From: Cycas panzhihuaensis
Lineage: Eukaryota; Cycadophyta
Length of the DNA stretch: 64,000 nucleotides
NCBI GenBank assembly: GCA_023213395.1
Contig: CM041465.1
Location: 218,805,741-218,869,740, forward strand
Direction: 5' to 3'
Shown here: positions 35,541 through 47,228 of the stretch, one piece after another
How positions within the stretch are numbered: position 1 is the first letter of the stretch
Layout of the letters: each line of letters starts with the position of its first letter
Notes under the pieces: model-generated
Told to the model about the DNA's origin: nothing
Databases searched by the model: none
Seen by the model: only the letters and a program-made list of their open reading frames with translations
Position numbers and translations under genes: made by a program

Positions 35541-36538
35541 TGACTTGCCTCTTTCAACTAGGTGCATATCACTTCGGAATAAGTATAAACTACCACTCTA
35601 AAATGAGTATAAACTACCACTCCGTGATGAGTATAAACTATTAGTGTGGTAAGACTATAGGTTAGGTTAGTTAGATGTGGCGATAGGTATGAGACTAAAG
35701 TGAGACATGTGAAAGGGCTAGACCCACATAAGAATCTTGGGTCGTGGAGGATCTTGGCAGGGGGCAAGTTCCTAAAAGCTTCTTGCCCTAAGAAGGAGCC
35801 AATAAGGAATCTAATATACTCAGATAGTTGGTCATTTATTAAGTGAGATCAATTTCATTTGGTAAATAACTTGCCTTCTTTATGGTATATTATGTAAATG
35901 TGGGGTTATCCTATGTTTATATAATCTATCAAGAGTATGATGTGAATTATATAGATTTCCTTTTGGGAGGTTTATATTACTCCATCTTCTGCTTTTATAA
36001 ACTTTTTACCATTTGGGTTCTAGGTGGTTTTAAGTTTATAAAAATAGAATAAGTAAACCTTTCACCTACCTCATCTCAATCTTTTATTTTATCTTTTAAT
36101 TTTCATTCTTCCCATAGTCTCATCTTTTCTAAACCATCTTACTCCAGAATGAGTATAAACTACCATGTATATAATATAACAAAAAAAAAAAGAGTATATA
36201 ACCACAAAAGGACCAAAAAAGTAAAAATGATAAAAGTTATCACATATTTCTTTTAGACAAGTCACACTAACGAGTGTATCCTATGCTCAAATATAAATGG
36301 GAATAAGGGGGATAAAAAGGTTGAGAGATAAGTAATCATACACAAGTTTTAAGATAAAAATATCAATATATACATGATGTCAAAAATATGATACATCTGT
36401 CACCTAGGTGACTAATGATACATGACTCATAACACATGATATATACATCCATGATACATACTTGAGGCTCACAAAATACCTCACATCATCCTCCTGCCTC
36501 CCAGGTAGTATATCATACACTCATCACCCCTCTAACTC
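35541..36538 (+). other. G1 3' non-coding spacer with GAGTATAAACTACCACTC repeats
   Basis: Non-coding. Three closely spaced copies of a GAGTATAAACTA motif lie at about 35580-35645 and a further one near 36150. The same motif in reverse orientation occurs in G2 (about 47560 and 48107) and at 60390-60560. GATACAT-type short repeats lie at about 36385-36465. Confidence 0.6.
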
Positions 36539-38679
36539 CTAATGAGACCCCTGAGGTATATTTGGACGTGCTCTCTCCCTCCTGCTCGAAGTCTCCCCAT
36601 GCATAGATTCTCCTATGGGTGGAAGGTGGTGTCACCCTTGCTGCACTATAGCACTAGCTGATGTGGTGTATCTGGCTTCCACCTGAGCTAGTGTCATCCT
36701 CTACAGGTATCTCCTCACCTCCTTACCTCCCCTTAGCTCCATCTCTCGCCTCTGTAGCTCTATCCTTGTATCCATATAACAGTCTTAAGCTCTTAATGCA
36801 TGGCTATAATACTCTATGTGGTGCTCTAGTAGTCTACGATCCACTACATTCCAAGTGTGCACCTCATCTGATGCTGGAACGTGTGGAAAGATCACCTCTA
36901 GTGTCCTCTATACCTCTCTTAGTGTTATTGTCTCATCACCTATCCAATAGAAACACATTATCTATGATCAGTCCCTAGAAAAGAAAAAAGACTCTTAACA
37001 GGAAAGGAATATAATACGATGCGACAAATAAACCAATTAAATCGCATACTTGGAGATCTTCTTGTTGGCTTTCCACCTAGTACCTCCCTTGTTGGTGGTA
37101 CCTCTCCTCCTCATGGCTCCTAGTGAGCTCTATGTGTAACTCCTCCCTCACTAGCTCCATTCCCTCTATCCCTACCCTGCTCATCAGTAGATCATAGCTC
37201 CATGCTCTGAATAGAGCCCCCTCTCCCCTCTATAGGTGCTCCACCTCCTCGTTTGAGCACTTGCCAACTGCCTCGTACTCTACCACTAGAGGAGGCACCC
37301 CATCTGCCTCCTTGTTCTATCTCTTCTCCTCTCCCACCACCTCTACCATAACGTGCTCCTCTGTCACATCCTCCTCCTCTCCCTCTCTTTATTGCTGGAG
37401 CCTCCTTTGCTGTTGCTCTCTCTATAGCATCTATCTCGTTATCACTCCATACTGGGAGCCCAGCATACACATCCTCGACCAACTACCTCCTCATCATCTT
37501 GCTAAGGAGGGGACTATGTGTTGTCCTCATAACAATAGCTAGTCTGTTATGGATCCAAGATCTCATATGCCACATGTTCATTCCCAGATCCATCAATGTC
37601 AATGCTCCTAGCTTTCCTCCTAGTCACATCAACAGAATATGCTCAAAGAGCCAACACATGAGGATGGAACTATAAGAGAATCCACCCCACCCTATCCTCT
37701 AGATCCTCGATAACTAGTCGCTAATGCTATCTGCTATGTATTTCCCCCAGTTAATTTGGATGCCTTTCTCACATTGTCTCACTATGCCTGTCCACTAAAC
37801 TGAGATCCCTATGAAGTTTTGTGTCTTGCTTATCTGGTATATGATGATAAGGGTGATGATCCTCCTAACTACTGAAATGTCCCCTACCATGTTGATTTCC
37901 TCAATAGAGATCCTGTGTTGATCTAACTAATCAGTAAATCCAGTCAAGTAAATGCTACACGCCATCTATGTCTCCTCATCTATCACCTTGACTAGGCGTA
38001 CTCTCTCTTCATACCAACTAATACCTAAGATCCTCCCTACATATCTTGGAGTGATCTTTAGGTCCCTGATCACTCGAACTCTGAATATATTACATCCCAA
38101 GATCCAGCAGCTCACAAAATCATGTAGGATCTTATGCTCCATCACAAGCTAGGTTGATGCACTTACTCTTGCCAAGCCATAAGCTTGTAATATTCCCCAT
38201 CTTGCCTCATCCAGCTAGTTGATGAGCTCTCCGATGGTAACTCCCTCATTCTTATGAGTCTCCACTCTCTCTAAGGCTTGAATTACAACAATTTTAGTCT
38301 ATCAGTAACTTCTTTAAGTCAAAAACTCCATGTTTTTCAAGTTTTATTTGTTAAGATTTCAAAAATATGTTCATTAGATCGAAAAATATAGTTTCATTAT
38401 GAAAAATATAGTTTCACAGTGAAAAATACAATTTCATAGCGAAAAATGTGACCTCTTCTGATGGGATAAATATTGAAGTCATGTTTCTCACTGGTTTATT
38501 ACATTTTTCATTTAGAAATCACATTTTTAGTTTAGTACCCACACATTTTGCACTATATTATCATGTTTTTCATTAAAAAATCAAAAAATAAAAAAAATTA
38601 AAGCACTCCACTCACCGAGTATGTCACTCTCTACTCCATCTTGATCCCTAATACTTTGTAGAGCTGATCCTCTCTCCAT
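36539..38679 (-). pseudogene. G1 antisense three-exon gene, plant-mobile-domain-like
   Basis: Inferred exons on the minus strand: exon 1, 38679-38616 (ATG, MERGSALQSIRDQDGVESDI); intron 1, 38615-38277 (GTGAGT...CAAG); exon 2, 38276-37050; intron 2, 37049-36940 (GTATGC...ATAG); exon 3, 36939-36539, ending TAG. Both junctions are phase 1. The joined frame is 1,692 nt, 564 codons, with about 16 nonsense codons but no frameshift. Exon 2 opens ALERVETHKNEG. LVMEHKILHDFVSCWI, FRVRVIRDLKITPRYVGRIL and WYEERVRL resemble the plant mobile domain (F..GE.TITL.DV..IL). Then follow GGFSYSSILMCWLFEHI, MNMWHMRSWIHN and LPVWSDNEIDAIER, and an RG-rich tract (KRGRGGGCDRGARYGRGGG). Exon 3 has TWNVVDRRLLEHHIEYYSHA and a charged helix. 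Function unknown. The domain call is tentative; the gene structure is well supported by G2. Confidence 0.72.
38361..38460 (-). repeat. 20-bp tandem repeat, five units, inside intron 1 of the antisense gene
   Basis: Units begin at 38361, 38381, 38401, 38421 and 38441 with exact 20-bp spacing; the core is GAAAAATATAGTTTCA. Similar AAAAATATAGTTTTA text lies in the matching intron of G2 near 45320. Confidence 0.8.
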
Positions 38680-39069
38680 AAGAGTTTGTGGTCTCTCTGA
38701 AAAGCAAAGAGATAACCTCGGGAACTCTTATTTTCTCCTCCTCTTGTCTGTGAAAATGAAGTTCCTTTTTTGTTATTTTTTCCTTCATATAGAGCGGCCC
38801 TTTTTGTCTATTGAATAGTCTATACTACCCGTTGAGTTCATCAAAGCAATATGCACCTTAGTTTGATCATTATTCTTATTGACTTGACATTGAAATACCC
38901 AAAATATATGCTCTTACTTTGATGAGGTCAAGTTATTATTTTATTATGAAAAGGGGATTGTTTGAGCTCTTTTTCTCCCTTAGAGGTCTGATTAATTATT
39001 GAATCCTACTTCATATATTGATCTTTGGTATTTACCTTCAAAGGCCTATACTTTGAGCTCTCATCTATC
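38680..39069. other. G1 spacer upstream of the antisense gene
   Basis: No gene seen. The minus-strand promoter of the antisense gene would lie here. I see no clear TATA box that I would defend. Confidence 0.35.
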
Positions 39070-39790
39070 TATTGATGAGTCTAAACTATGATAGGGACTT
39101 TACTCTGAGTTTTCTTCCTTGTTAACGAGTTAAAACTATGATAAGACTTCACTCTAAACCTCCTTTCATCTATTAATGAGCTAAAACAATGATAGAATTC
39201 ATGCTCCAAGACCTTTGTACCTATTAATGAGCTTAAACTATGACATGGATCTCTTTGAATCTGATTATTAATGAGGCTAAAAGATGATCTGAAAGCCCTC
39301 ACTTAATTAATGAGGTTAAACTATGATGGGTTTGCTTTGAAAAGTCACCTGTTAATGAGTTGATAAACTATGATAGTCCATCCTTTTTGATTCGGCAAAA
39401 AGACTTCCTTTCAATGCATGGTTAATGAGAGACAAACTATGACCAGGTGTATAGTAGTGGCCCATCCAATTTATGGGCATTAGATAGTATTCATTTAGTA
39501 ACGAAGGCCTATCCAGTTTATGGGCATTAAGTAATACTCATTTAGTGATGAGGTCCCATCTAGTTTATGGCCATTAGGTAAGATTTTGATGTAGTTTGAT
39601 ACTTAGTCCTTTTGAGTAGATTTATAACAATAAGATGCCTAGTCCTTTTGGACAAGACACATAGATAAAGGCCTATCGTGATGTTAAATACCTAGTCCTT
39701 TTGGGTAGGATTTGTAGGGATTAACTACCTAGTCCTTTTGGGCAAGACGTATAAACAATTATGTTTGAGTCAAGGTTACTCAGGCTTTCT
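39070..39790 (+). repeat. Three minisatellite families in the G1 3' region
   Basis: Family 1 (39070-39430): about eight degenerate units around TTAATGAGCTTAAACTATGA, spaced 40-60 bp. Family 2 (39445-39590): three units of about 55 bp around CCATCCAGTTTATGGGCATT. Family 3 (39598-39780): four units of 40-50 bp around CCTAGTCCTTTTGGGTAG. G2 has families 1 and 3 on the opposite strand at 44080-44765. Tandem repeats ahead of the 3' LTR are known for Tat-type elements. Confidence 0.85.
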
Positions 39791-39988
39791 TGAGTAGACT
39801 TACTAGCAAGAACTTTGTTGAATCTAGTTACCATGCGAGTTCTATCTCATATCAAATTATAGAATAGTATTACCTCACTATCCATACATTTCATCTGATT
39901 CCTATCACTTTCACTAGAGTGACAAACACCTACATCATTGCCACCTCTCACCATCCTATTGCTCTTTCTAGAATATTAGCCCCAGGTG

Positions 39989-40001
39989 TTAAGGGGGCAA
40001 A
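39989..40001 (+). promoter_or_regulatory. G1 polypurine tract
   Basis: TTAAGGGGGCAAA lies directly before the 3' LTR. The G2 equivalent (minus strand, 43886-43898) reads TTAAGGGGGTAAA. Confidence 0.85.
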
Positions 40002-42423
40002 TGTTTTACCAAAACCTAGCCTCTTCACTTATATTTAAATTATATTGGTAAGTTGATACATGTTGTATATGGTTTTATAGAAGGTAATTGATTGATGGTG
40101 ACTATATTTGATGAATTAGGCCATGCTTTGTTAAACGGATGAATGATTTTCGATCGATAAAATGTGATGAATGTTGTTGTGGTTTGTATTTTTATCTTTA
40201 CCTGTTGATGACACAAACTATGGCATTAGAGTTTTCTTTATGATTAACTTGACCTTATTCTTCTTTTAAAGTTTCGTATATATATTTTTTTAAAGATTTC
40301 ACCTACAATTTTGTTATTTATCACTTTTTGAGTTTGTACTTAATGCATTTCACCTTATTTTAGGCTTACTTACTCTTTAATAAAGTCATTCTAATGATTG
40401 AATCCTTATTAAATATCAATTTCTATCATTTTTTAATTAAATTTTTACTTTACTGGAATTGCATTTTTCACACTGTAAAAAACGTGACTAATTATATTTT
40501 TAGAATAAAGTCACATTTTTGATAAGTAAAAAGTGTGATCGATCATGTTTTTCACTATTATGTAATGAAAATTTGGGTAGAACGCTAAAAGTTTTACATG
40601 CTATACCCAAATTTAGTGGGATTTAATGCTTTTAATGCTCAGAAGTGTTAATGAGTTAGTTTTGATTGTAAGTTAGAAGAGAAGAAGTGATTTGGCTCTA
40701 GCATTGTGAGATTCTTAGAGTTTTTTGGAGATTTCTTAAGGACTGCTGTTATGAGTTTAAAGACTTGATTTTTTGAGGATTATTGGGTGAAATCTTGAAG
40801 AAGTTTTATTGTTGTGTTACTGCTACTCAATTGTTAATGGTCTGATCTTCTATTTTCTTGGATTTTCATCAGTTTCATGCTTTAAACTTCTCTTGCTTTG
40901 GTAAGATCTTTCCTATTAAGTTTTAGGCTAATTTCATGGTGTTTTGAAGGTAATTTTTGCTTAGAATCTTTTCTTTTTCTTGATTGATTATTGTTGTACT
41001 CTCATTTTGGTTTTTAATACTGAAATATACACTAAAAGATTAGCCCTTTGTGGGGTTCCTTAAGGATAGACTAGGGTGGGGCATGGCCATCTCTCCACCA
41101 TATATCTAGCTATTCCTTCTCACTATGTCACAACAATTTGTATTTCAATTGGTTTGCTACTCTCGTTTGGTGTTGTTTGGCTCTAGTTTGACCTCTTTAG
41201 ATTGTTGTTCTTCCTTCTTTGATCTTTATTTGAAGGAAAGTGTGTAAAAAGTTGGTTAATAGAAAAGAAAACTATCATTCTAAGGCATCTTTACAATAGG
41301 AAATAAGTGTTTGTCTTGTATCTGTCATTGCATACACTTTTATTTTTAAATTAGCTCTTTTATCTTGAGCATGAAAAGTTGAGGATATTATTTGGTTAAA
41401 GTATCTCTGATTTTTAGTTTTGCATTGGGTTTAAGGATCCTTTGGAGCTCTTACTACTCTAATTATGGTAGAACCTTTGGTGACTAGTCTTGCGTGGATG
41501 ATCGTTATTCAGATTTGTAATTTGTTTATTATCTCATAGGCCTGAAAATTATAAAAAAAAATAGCAGTAGTTTCTCTTAAGAATCTCTTGTTTTTGTGCA
41601 TCATTGCATTACTTTTTTAAGAGAGTTGATTACATGCATCAAGGTTGGAGCATATTGACAACTTTTGCATGTTAATTGGTCTCTCTTAAAGGAAATTTGT
41701 ATAAGAAGCATATAGTAAATTTTAGATTTTGAGTAGCATCATTTCCTTTGAAATGAAATATGCATATTGTATATAGGAAACATATCTCATAGTTACATAT
41801 GCACCTTTTATTTTGAAAAAAAAAAAAAAAAAAAAAGAGAATTTACATGCATTGTTACTTGTTTACTTTTTTTGATTGAAAAATGAAAACAAAAAAATAA
41901 GAAGGTTTATGTGAGTTTGATCTTATAGTTCTTTTGGTTGCATTGTCTTACTTTTTTGGCTATATATCTTTGCAATCATATAAAAAACCAAGGCAAGAAA
42001 CTAAAACAAGACAAACCTCCCTTCCATTATCGTACCCTCTCCCTTATCTTAGTAAAATTCAAAAGGTTGAAATGATTACACAAGAGGAATCTGTAAGAAG
42101 GACATTGAGGATATTGTAAGTGTCGTTCTGAACTTAGAACTCCTCCATCAAGTCATGTAAGTTACTGGATTCTATCGCCCCATTTCATATCCACACCTTT
42201 TATCGTATCTCTCTCACACTTAGGTAGATGACACTACTAGGCAAAGACTCTTCCTTTTGAGTTGGGTAAAGATGGTCCTTTAGTTCTTATTGAGTTTTGT
42301 GTCTCCTAATTTTAATTACAAAAGGAATTGAGAGATATTAAGTTTAGGTCCCCTCTAGGCCCTAACCATCGTTTTGGTGACCTTGTTGAGGATCAAACCC
42401 AAGAACCCCTTAGAACACCACCA
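40002..42423 (+). repeat. G1 3' LTR (2,422 bp)
   Basis: Full-length partner of 3815-6218, from TGTTTTACC to AGAACACCACCA, followed by the target duplication ATGGA and then by LINE coding sequence. Confidence 0.92.
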
Positions 42424-42900
42424 ATGGACAATCTCAAGAAAAGAGGGTTTATCACGATTAATAGATGTATCTTGTATAGGGTGGAGGAGGAGTCCATTGA
42501 CCACATTTTTCTACACTGGTCCTACTCTAGGGAGGTGTGGAAGATATTGTGGAACTCTTTTAGGGTGGAGTGGGTGCTTCTTAGCATAGTGAAGGATCTA
42601 GCCTCTTCCTAGATTGGCCCCTTCAAGAGTAGAGTGCTATAGTTCCTTTGGCAAGTATGGCTTCGTATGATGATGTGGAATATATGGAAAGAAAGGAATA
42701 GAAGAATTTTCCAAGAGAAGAGCATGGAAGAGTCACATCTTTTTGGGAGGATCATTGGGGCCTTGAGAGAGATCCTTAATGTCAAGGAGGAAAATCTCCC
42801 CCTCATCGATGAAGGGAAGATTTTAGAAAATTGGGAAATTGGCCCCAAAGTTAAAATAAAACAAAAAAGAGTGTGTAAATAGGTCTTCCCTTGGTGTGTT
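42424..42900 (+). pseudogene. LINE ORF2, zf-RVT zinc-binding region
   Basis: Continues the LINE frame cut at 3809. LKKRGFITINRCILYRVEEE and ESIDHIFLHWSYSREVWKIL give the zf-RVT pattern (C..C....ES..HLF.HC...R.VW), with some Cys/His ligands replaced. It then reads MMMWNIWKERNRRIFQEKSM, the usual tail of this domain, with a stop near 42610 and a frame change near 42660. The match to the segment ending at 3809 shows both belong to one insertion. Confidence 0.85.
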
Positions 42901-43290
42901 AGGTGAAAGTAAATTTTGATGGAGCTGCGAAAAGTAACCTTGGTGAAGTGGGTGATGGAAAAGTCTATAGAAATATCAAAGGGAAGGTGATTTTGACCTT
43001 TGTAGTCTATTATGGTCCCTAAACCAATCATTGTGATGAGATGGAGGCCATGCATAAAGCATTGGAGTGATCTCTATAGAGGGCCATGATAGGGTCATCC
43101 TAGAAGGGGACTCATTAAACATAATAAATCTAGTTAGAGGGGAAGTAACCCCAGATTGGAGAAATAGTGCTTTAATAAATGATACAAGGGAGCTCCTTAA
43201 AGGAAGACCTGATAGCCAAATTAAACACACTTACATAGAAGGTAATGGGATGGCTGATGGGCTGGCTAATTGGGGGATTTAGGATAAAAG
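42901..43290 (+). pseudogene. LINE RNase H domain
   Basis: Many plant L1 elements carry an RNase H (RVT_3 type) after RT. Here VKVNFDGAAKSNLGEVG has the first Asp, CDEMEAMHKALE the Glu, VILEGDSLNIINLVRG the second Asp, and HTYIEGNGMADGLANWG the final His/Asn/Asp motif. A stop follows YYGP, and a frameshift near 43065 separates the first half from the second (43067-43282). Confidence 0.85.
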
Positions 43291-43587
43291 GAATGAACAC
43301 TAAAGGGATATGATTAATGAAGGGATTTTGGGTCTAATTAGAAAGGATTTGGAGGGCATTGACCTTAGGTAGATCTACTAGCCATAGGGCATGTCATGGC
43401 TTTGTTGAGCTAGCCACCATACTTATCGGTGGTGTGGGGGGTTTGTAACCAGTTAGTGGCAGGGGGTTAGGTAGGCCATGGGCTTATCATGGTAGTTTTG
43501 CAATCCATTAGGTAGATGATATAAAAGGGTTGGGGTCCCCATTGAAATCGCCCATTAATTTAAACCATATCGAAAGAAGAAGAAGAA
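43291..43587 (+). other. LINE 3' untranslated region and GAA-rich tail
   Basis: No frame. It ends in GAAAGAAGAAGAAGAAGGG (43572-43590). Directly after it, homology to the G2 LTR starts at GGGTGAAATCAAG. It probably marks the LINE 3' end, though it is not a simple poly(A). Confidence 0.6.
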
Positions 43588-43885
43588 GGGTGAAATCAAG
43601 ATAAAAAAGATAAAACAAGAAAAGGGTTTTAAAAGAGAGAATGGATTGAAATAATTGTGAAAGAAAGATTTTAATGCCGTAAGTATCAGTCATTAGCAGG
43701 TGATAGCATAATCATACAAGACTCATGATTCATCATATATCATCAATAAAATTAATACAACATTTCATTAAAATATGGCTTAATGCATTATAAAATCAAC
43801 TTTATCATTTATTTTCCCATGAAATCATACAAGAAATATGCCAAAAGTGATAAGGATGAATGAGAGGCTAGGTTTTGGTAAAACA
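43588..43885 (-). repeat. G2 3' LTR fragment (first 298 bp)
   Basis: Matches 58650-58947 with the same length, from GGGTGAAATCAAG to GGTAAAACA on the + strand, followed by the polypurine tract (43886-43898). Only the U3 start is present; it abuts the LINE tail. Confidence 0.9.
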
Positions 43886-44079
43886 TTTACCCCCTTAACA
43901 CCTAAAGCTCCTACTTTAGGAAGAAAGTAGGATGGTGAGAAGTGGTAATGATGAAGGTAAAAGATCCTCTACTAAGAGTCAATGAGATTATAGATGAAGT
44001 ATATGAATGATGAGGTAGCAACCTACAAAAGTCCTATAATCTAATCAACATAATCTCGATACTTTTGAATTGATGAATC

Positions 44080-44765
44080 AAAGGAAAATCACTTAAGTAT
44101 TTTACCCAAAAGGACTGGGTTTTCACTACCAAAAGGATGTTATCTAAATCTCTTACCCAAAAGGACTGGGTACTCATTATCAAAAGATTATTATTTTATA
44201 GTTTATCTAAAAGGACTGGGTACCTATTACCAAAGGAACCTTACTTAATACCTTACCCAAAAGGATTGGGTATCCATCATCAAAGAAACATCACCTAATA
44301 TCTTACTTCAAAGGACTAGGTATCCACTTACTAAACAAAAGAGAATTACCAAATCAACGTCATCTAATATCTTACCTGAAAGGACTAGGTATCCACTTAC
44401 TAACCAAAAGGAAATCACCAAATCATTCACCTAAAAAGACTAGGTATCTACTTGATAATCAAAAGATCGATGCCAAATTTCCACAAACTAGATGGGACTT
44501 TAATATACAACCAATCATAGTTTATGTCTCTTTAACTATGCATTAAAGAGAAATCCTTTTATTAGCTCACAAAGGATGGACTGTCATAGTTTTTAGGCTC
44601 ATTAATAGGTGAATTTTTAGAGCATTCCATCATAGTTTAAACTCATTAATGGGGTGAAGGCTTTCAAAGCTTGATCATCATAATTTAACCTCATTAACAA
44701 TCAAGTTTCATAGGGTTCCCTATTATAATTTAGGCTCTTTAGTAGGTAAGAGGGACTCAGAGCAT
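44080..44765 (-). repeat. G2 minisatellites, two families
   Basis: From 44095 to 44450 about eight units carry CCCAAAAGGACTGGGTATCC (reverse complement of G1 family 3), spaced 40-70 bp. From 44510 to 44760 a degenerate series around TTAATGAG / ATAGTTTAGGCTC corresponds to G1 family 1. Confidence 0.8.
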
Positions 44766-45129
44766 TTTGAAGACCAATATAATGATCAATATAAATAAAG
44801 AACAAATACGGGGTGATAAATTGGGTCTCCAAAAAACTCCATGAAAGATAAATACATTAAATTAGATTGTTAAGACTAATAGACAAAATATGAATCATTT
44901 CACTAATTCAAAGTGATTTCATTTAATGATGATAATTAGAAAGAGGTAAAATTTACTTTGACAGACTCAATGGATGAAGGAAAAGAGTTCATCCTAGAAA
45001 AGAAAGAAAAACCTCTCTTCTTTATTAAGAAAAAAGATGAGAATGAAGTTTCATTTTCATAAGAGGGAGATAGAGAAACAAGCTAATTAGAGTCTTTTTC
45101 TCTCATTTTTGGGATGATCAAGAGTTATT

Positions 45130-47228
45130 ATGATAGAGCACTAGCTCCAGGAGGCCAGTGATAGTATCATGGAAAAGGAAGTTAGATATTTGGTAAGTTG
45201 AACTTGTTTTTTTTTTTTTTTTTAATTTTTTACTTCAAAAAGATGATGATCTAGTGCAAAAAACATAGGTACTATACTAAAAATATGATAAACTAGTGAA
45301 AAATATGATAGCATAACAAAAAATATAGTTTTATAATTCAAGGCAACTAAAGGAAATTATAGTTTTAATAGTGAAATCATATTTTTGACTATGAGATCAT
45401 GTTTTTGGTTATATTGTCTCACTTTTGAACTTCCTTAAAGAAAACAATTAAAAATTAAAATTTTGAAATATGAAAACAAGGAACTGATGTAATCCTTATG
45501 ATGTGATGTAAGCTCTAGAGAGGGTGGAGACACAAGAGAATGAAGGATTAGCCATTGGGAAGTTAGTTAGCTAGTTAGATGAGGCAAGATGGGCTACTTT
45601 GAGGGCCTATGGGCTTTCTCGAGTGAGGAGATCAACTCAACTAGTGATAGAGCATGAATTACTATATGACTTCATCAACTGCTAGATTTTTAGACATCAT
45701 GTGTTTAGAGTATGAGTGATTGGAGAGATATATATCACTTTAAGAGATGTGGGGAGGATTCTAAGAGTTAACTAGCATGAAGAGAGGGTGAGACTCAACA
45801 GAATGATAGATGAGGAGTCTTAGGCTACTGGTAGTTAGTACCTAATGGGTTTTATATATTAGATTGGTCTTCATAGTGTATTTGTAGAGGCCATATGGAT
45901 AATAGAAGGTATTCCTATCATACGAAGGATCATAGTTATGATTATCATATACAAGATAGCTAGAACCTAAAATTTCACAGGGGTTATAGCTTAATGGATA
46001 GGAGTTATGAGCAGGGAATCAAGATAAACTAGGGGTAATACATAGTGGATAACATGTACCTTCCATTATTAATGATCAAGAGGTTGGGGAGAGGAGGATT
46101 TTCCTATAGTTCCATCTTGATGTACTAGTTATATGACTACATTCCTTTGATGAGTCTAGGAGGAGCACTAGTAGAGCTGATTACCATGGATCCAAGGATG
46201 AACATGTGGTATATGAGAGCTAGGGTCTATAACAAGCCAACTATCATAGCTAGGAGTACACGTAGTCCTTTACTCAATAGGATGACTAGGAGACAACTAG
46301 TGGAGGATGCATGTATAAGACTGCAATCATGGAGTGATGATGAGATAGATGCTATGGAGAGGGGAGCAATATTAGAGGCTCCTATCACTAGTCAAGGGAG
46401 AGGTAGAGGGAGAGAGGGAGGAGGAAGAGATAGAAGAGATGGTGTAGTTAGTGGCAAGGTGGGTCGATGAGGTGCATCAACCAACTGAGGAGGAGGAGGG
46501 AGTCGATAGGTACTCGAGAGAGTAGGAGGAGCATCAGGTGGAGGTAGAGGAGGCTTCATATAGAGCATGGAGCTCAGTTTGGTAGACGAGCATATGTGAG
46601 GAGGAAGGAGAAGAGTAGGAGAGGGAGAGCCTACTCAAGTGGCTCCCTAAGAGCTATAGAGAGAGGATGTGCCACAGTTAGAGGAGGAGATGGCAGTAGA
46701 GCCAGTAGGAGGAGGTGAGCCATCAAGTATGGTAATTAATTGATTTCTCTTGTATCAAATTATGTTTCCTTTTCGATCATGATTTTTTTTCTAGTAGACT
46801 AATCATGACTTATATATTTCCATTAGATAGATGATGAGATCATAACTTTGTGGGAGGTGAGGAGGACACTAGAGCTGATATTCCACTATATTCCTACATT
46901 AGAGGAGGCACCAACATGGAACATAGTGGATCATGCCTTGCTAGAACATCAGATTATGCACTTCAGCTATGCATTTCGATCTTGAGACATGTATATGGAC
47001 ATGAGAGTAGAGTTGAGAGCATGGGAGTTAGAGCTTAAAGCAGATGAGAATGAGAGACATCGTCTTCATAAGATAATGTTAGCATAAGTGGGAGTATGAA
47101 TTACTCCATCAGGAACTACTATAGTATAGTACGGATACCACCTTCCACCTTGTAGAGAGTCCACATATGGGCAGACTTCAAGCAAAGGGGAGAGCGCAGA
47201 GGTAGGAACTTTATAGGGATCTCATTAG
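45130..47228 (+). pseudogene. G2 antisense three-exon gene, homologous to the one in G1
   Basis: Inferred exons on the + strand: exon 1, 45130-45192; intron 1, 45193-45512 (GTAAGT...TAAG); exon 2, 45513-46726; intron 2, 46727-46830 (GTATGG...ATAG); exon 3, 46831-47228, ending TAG. Junction phases match G1: G|CT gives ALERVETQENEG and A|AT gives NDEIITLWEVRRTLE. The N-terminal domain is clearer than in G1: HELLYDFINC, then VIGEIYITLRDVGRILRVN, then HEERVRLNRMID. Later blocks match G1: GGFSYSSILMY, MDPRMNMWYMRARVYN, SWSDDEIDAMERG, GRGRGREGGGRDRRDG. Exon 1 is one base shorter than in G1 and exon 2 has a net frameshift between 45515 and 46147, so this copy is a pseudogene. The opposite strand here is G2 3' sequence. 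Confidence 0.72.

Noticed and set aside
38481-38679. Ending the antisense gene's 5' exon upstream of 38616 or starting exon 2 at an internal ATG
   Set aside because: The 38616/38276 junction is in frame in both G1 and G2 with a consensus donor, whereas internal ATGs in exon 2 would discard conserved codons such as ALERVET.
39070-39790. CRISPR-like array
   Set aside because: Units are degenerate with variable spacing and lie in a plant retrotransposon 3' region.
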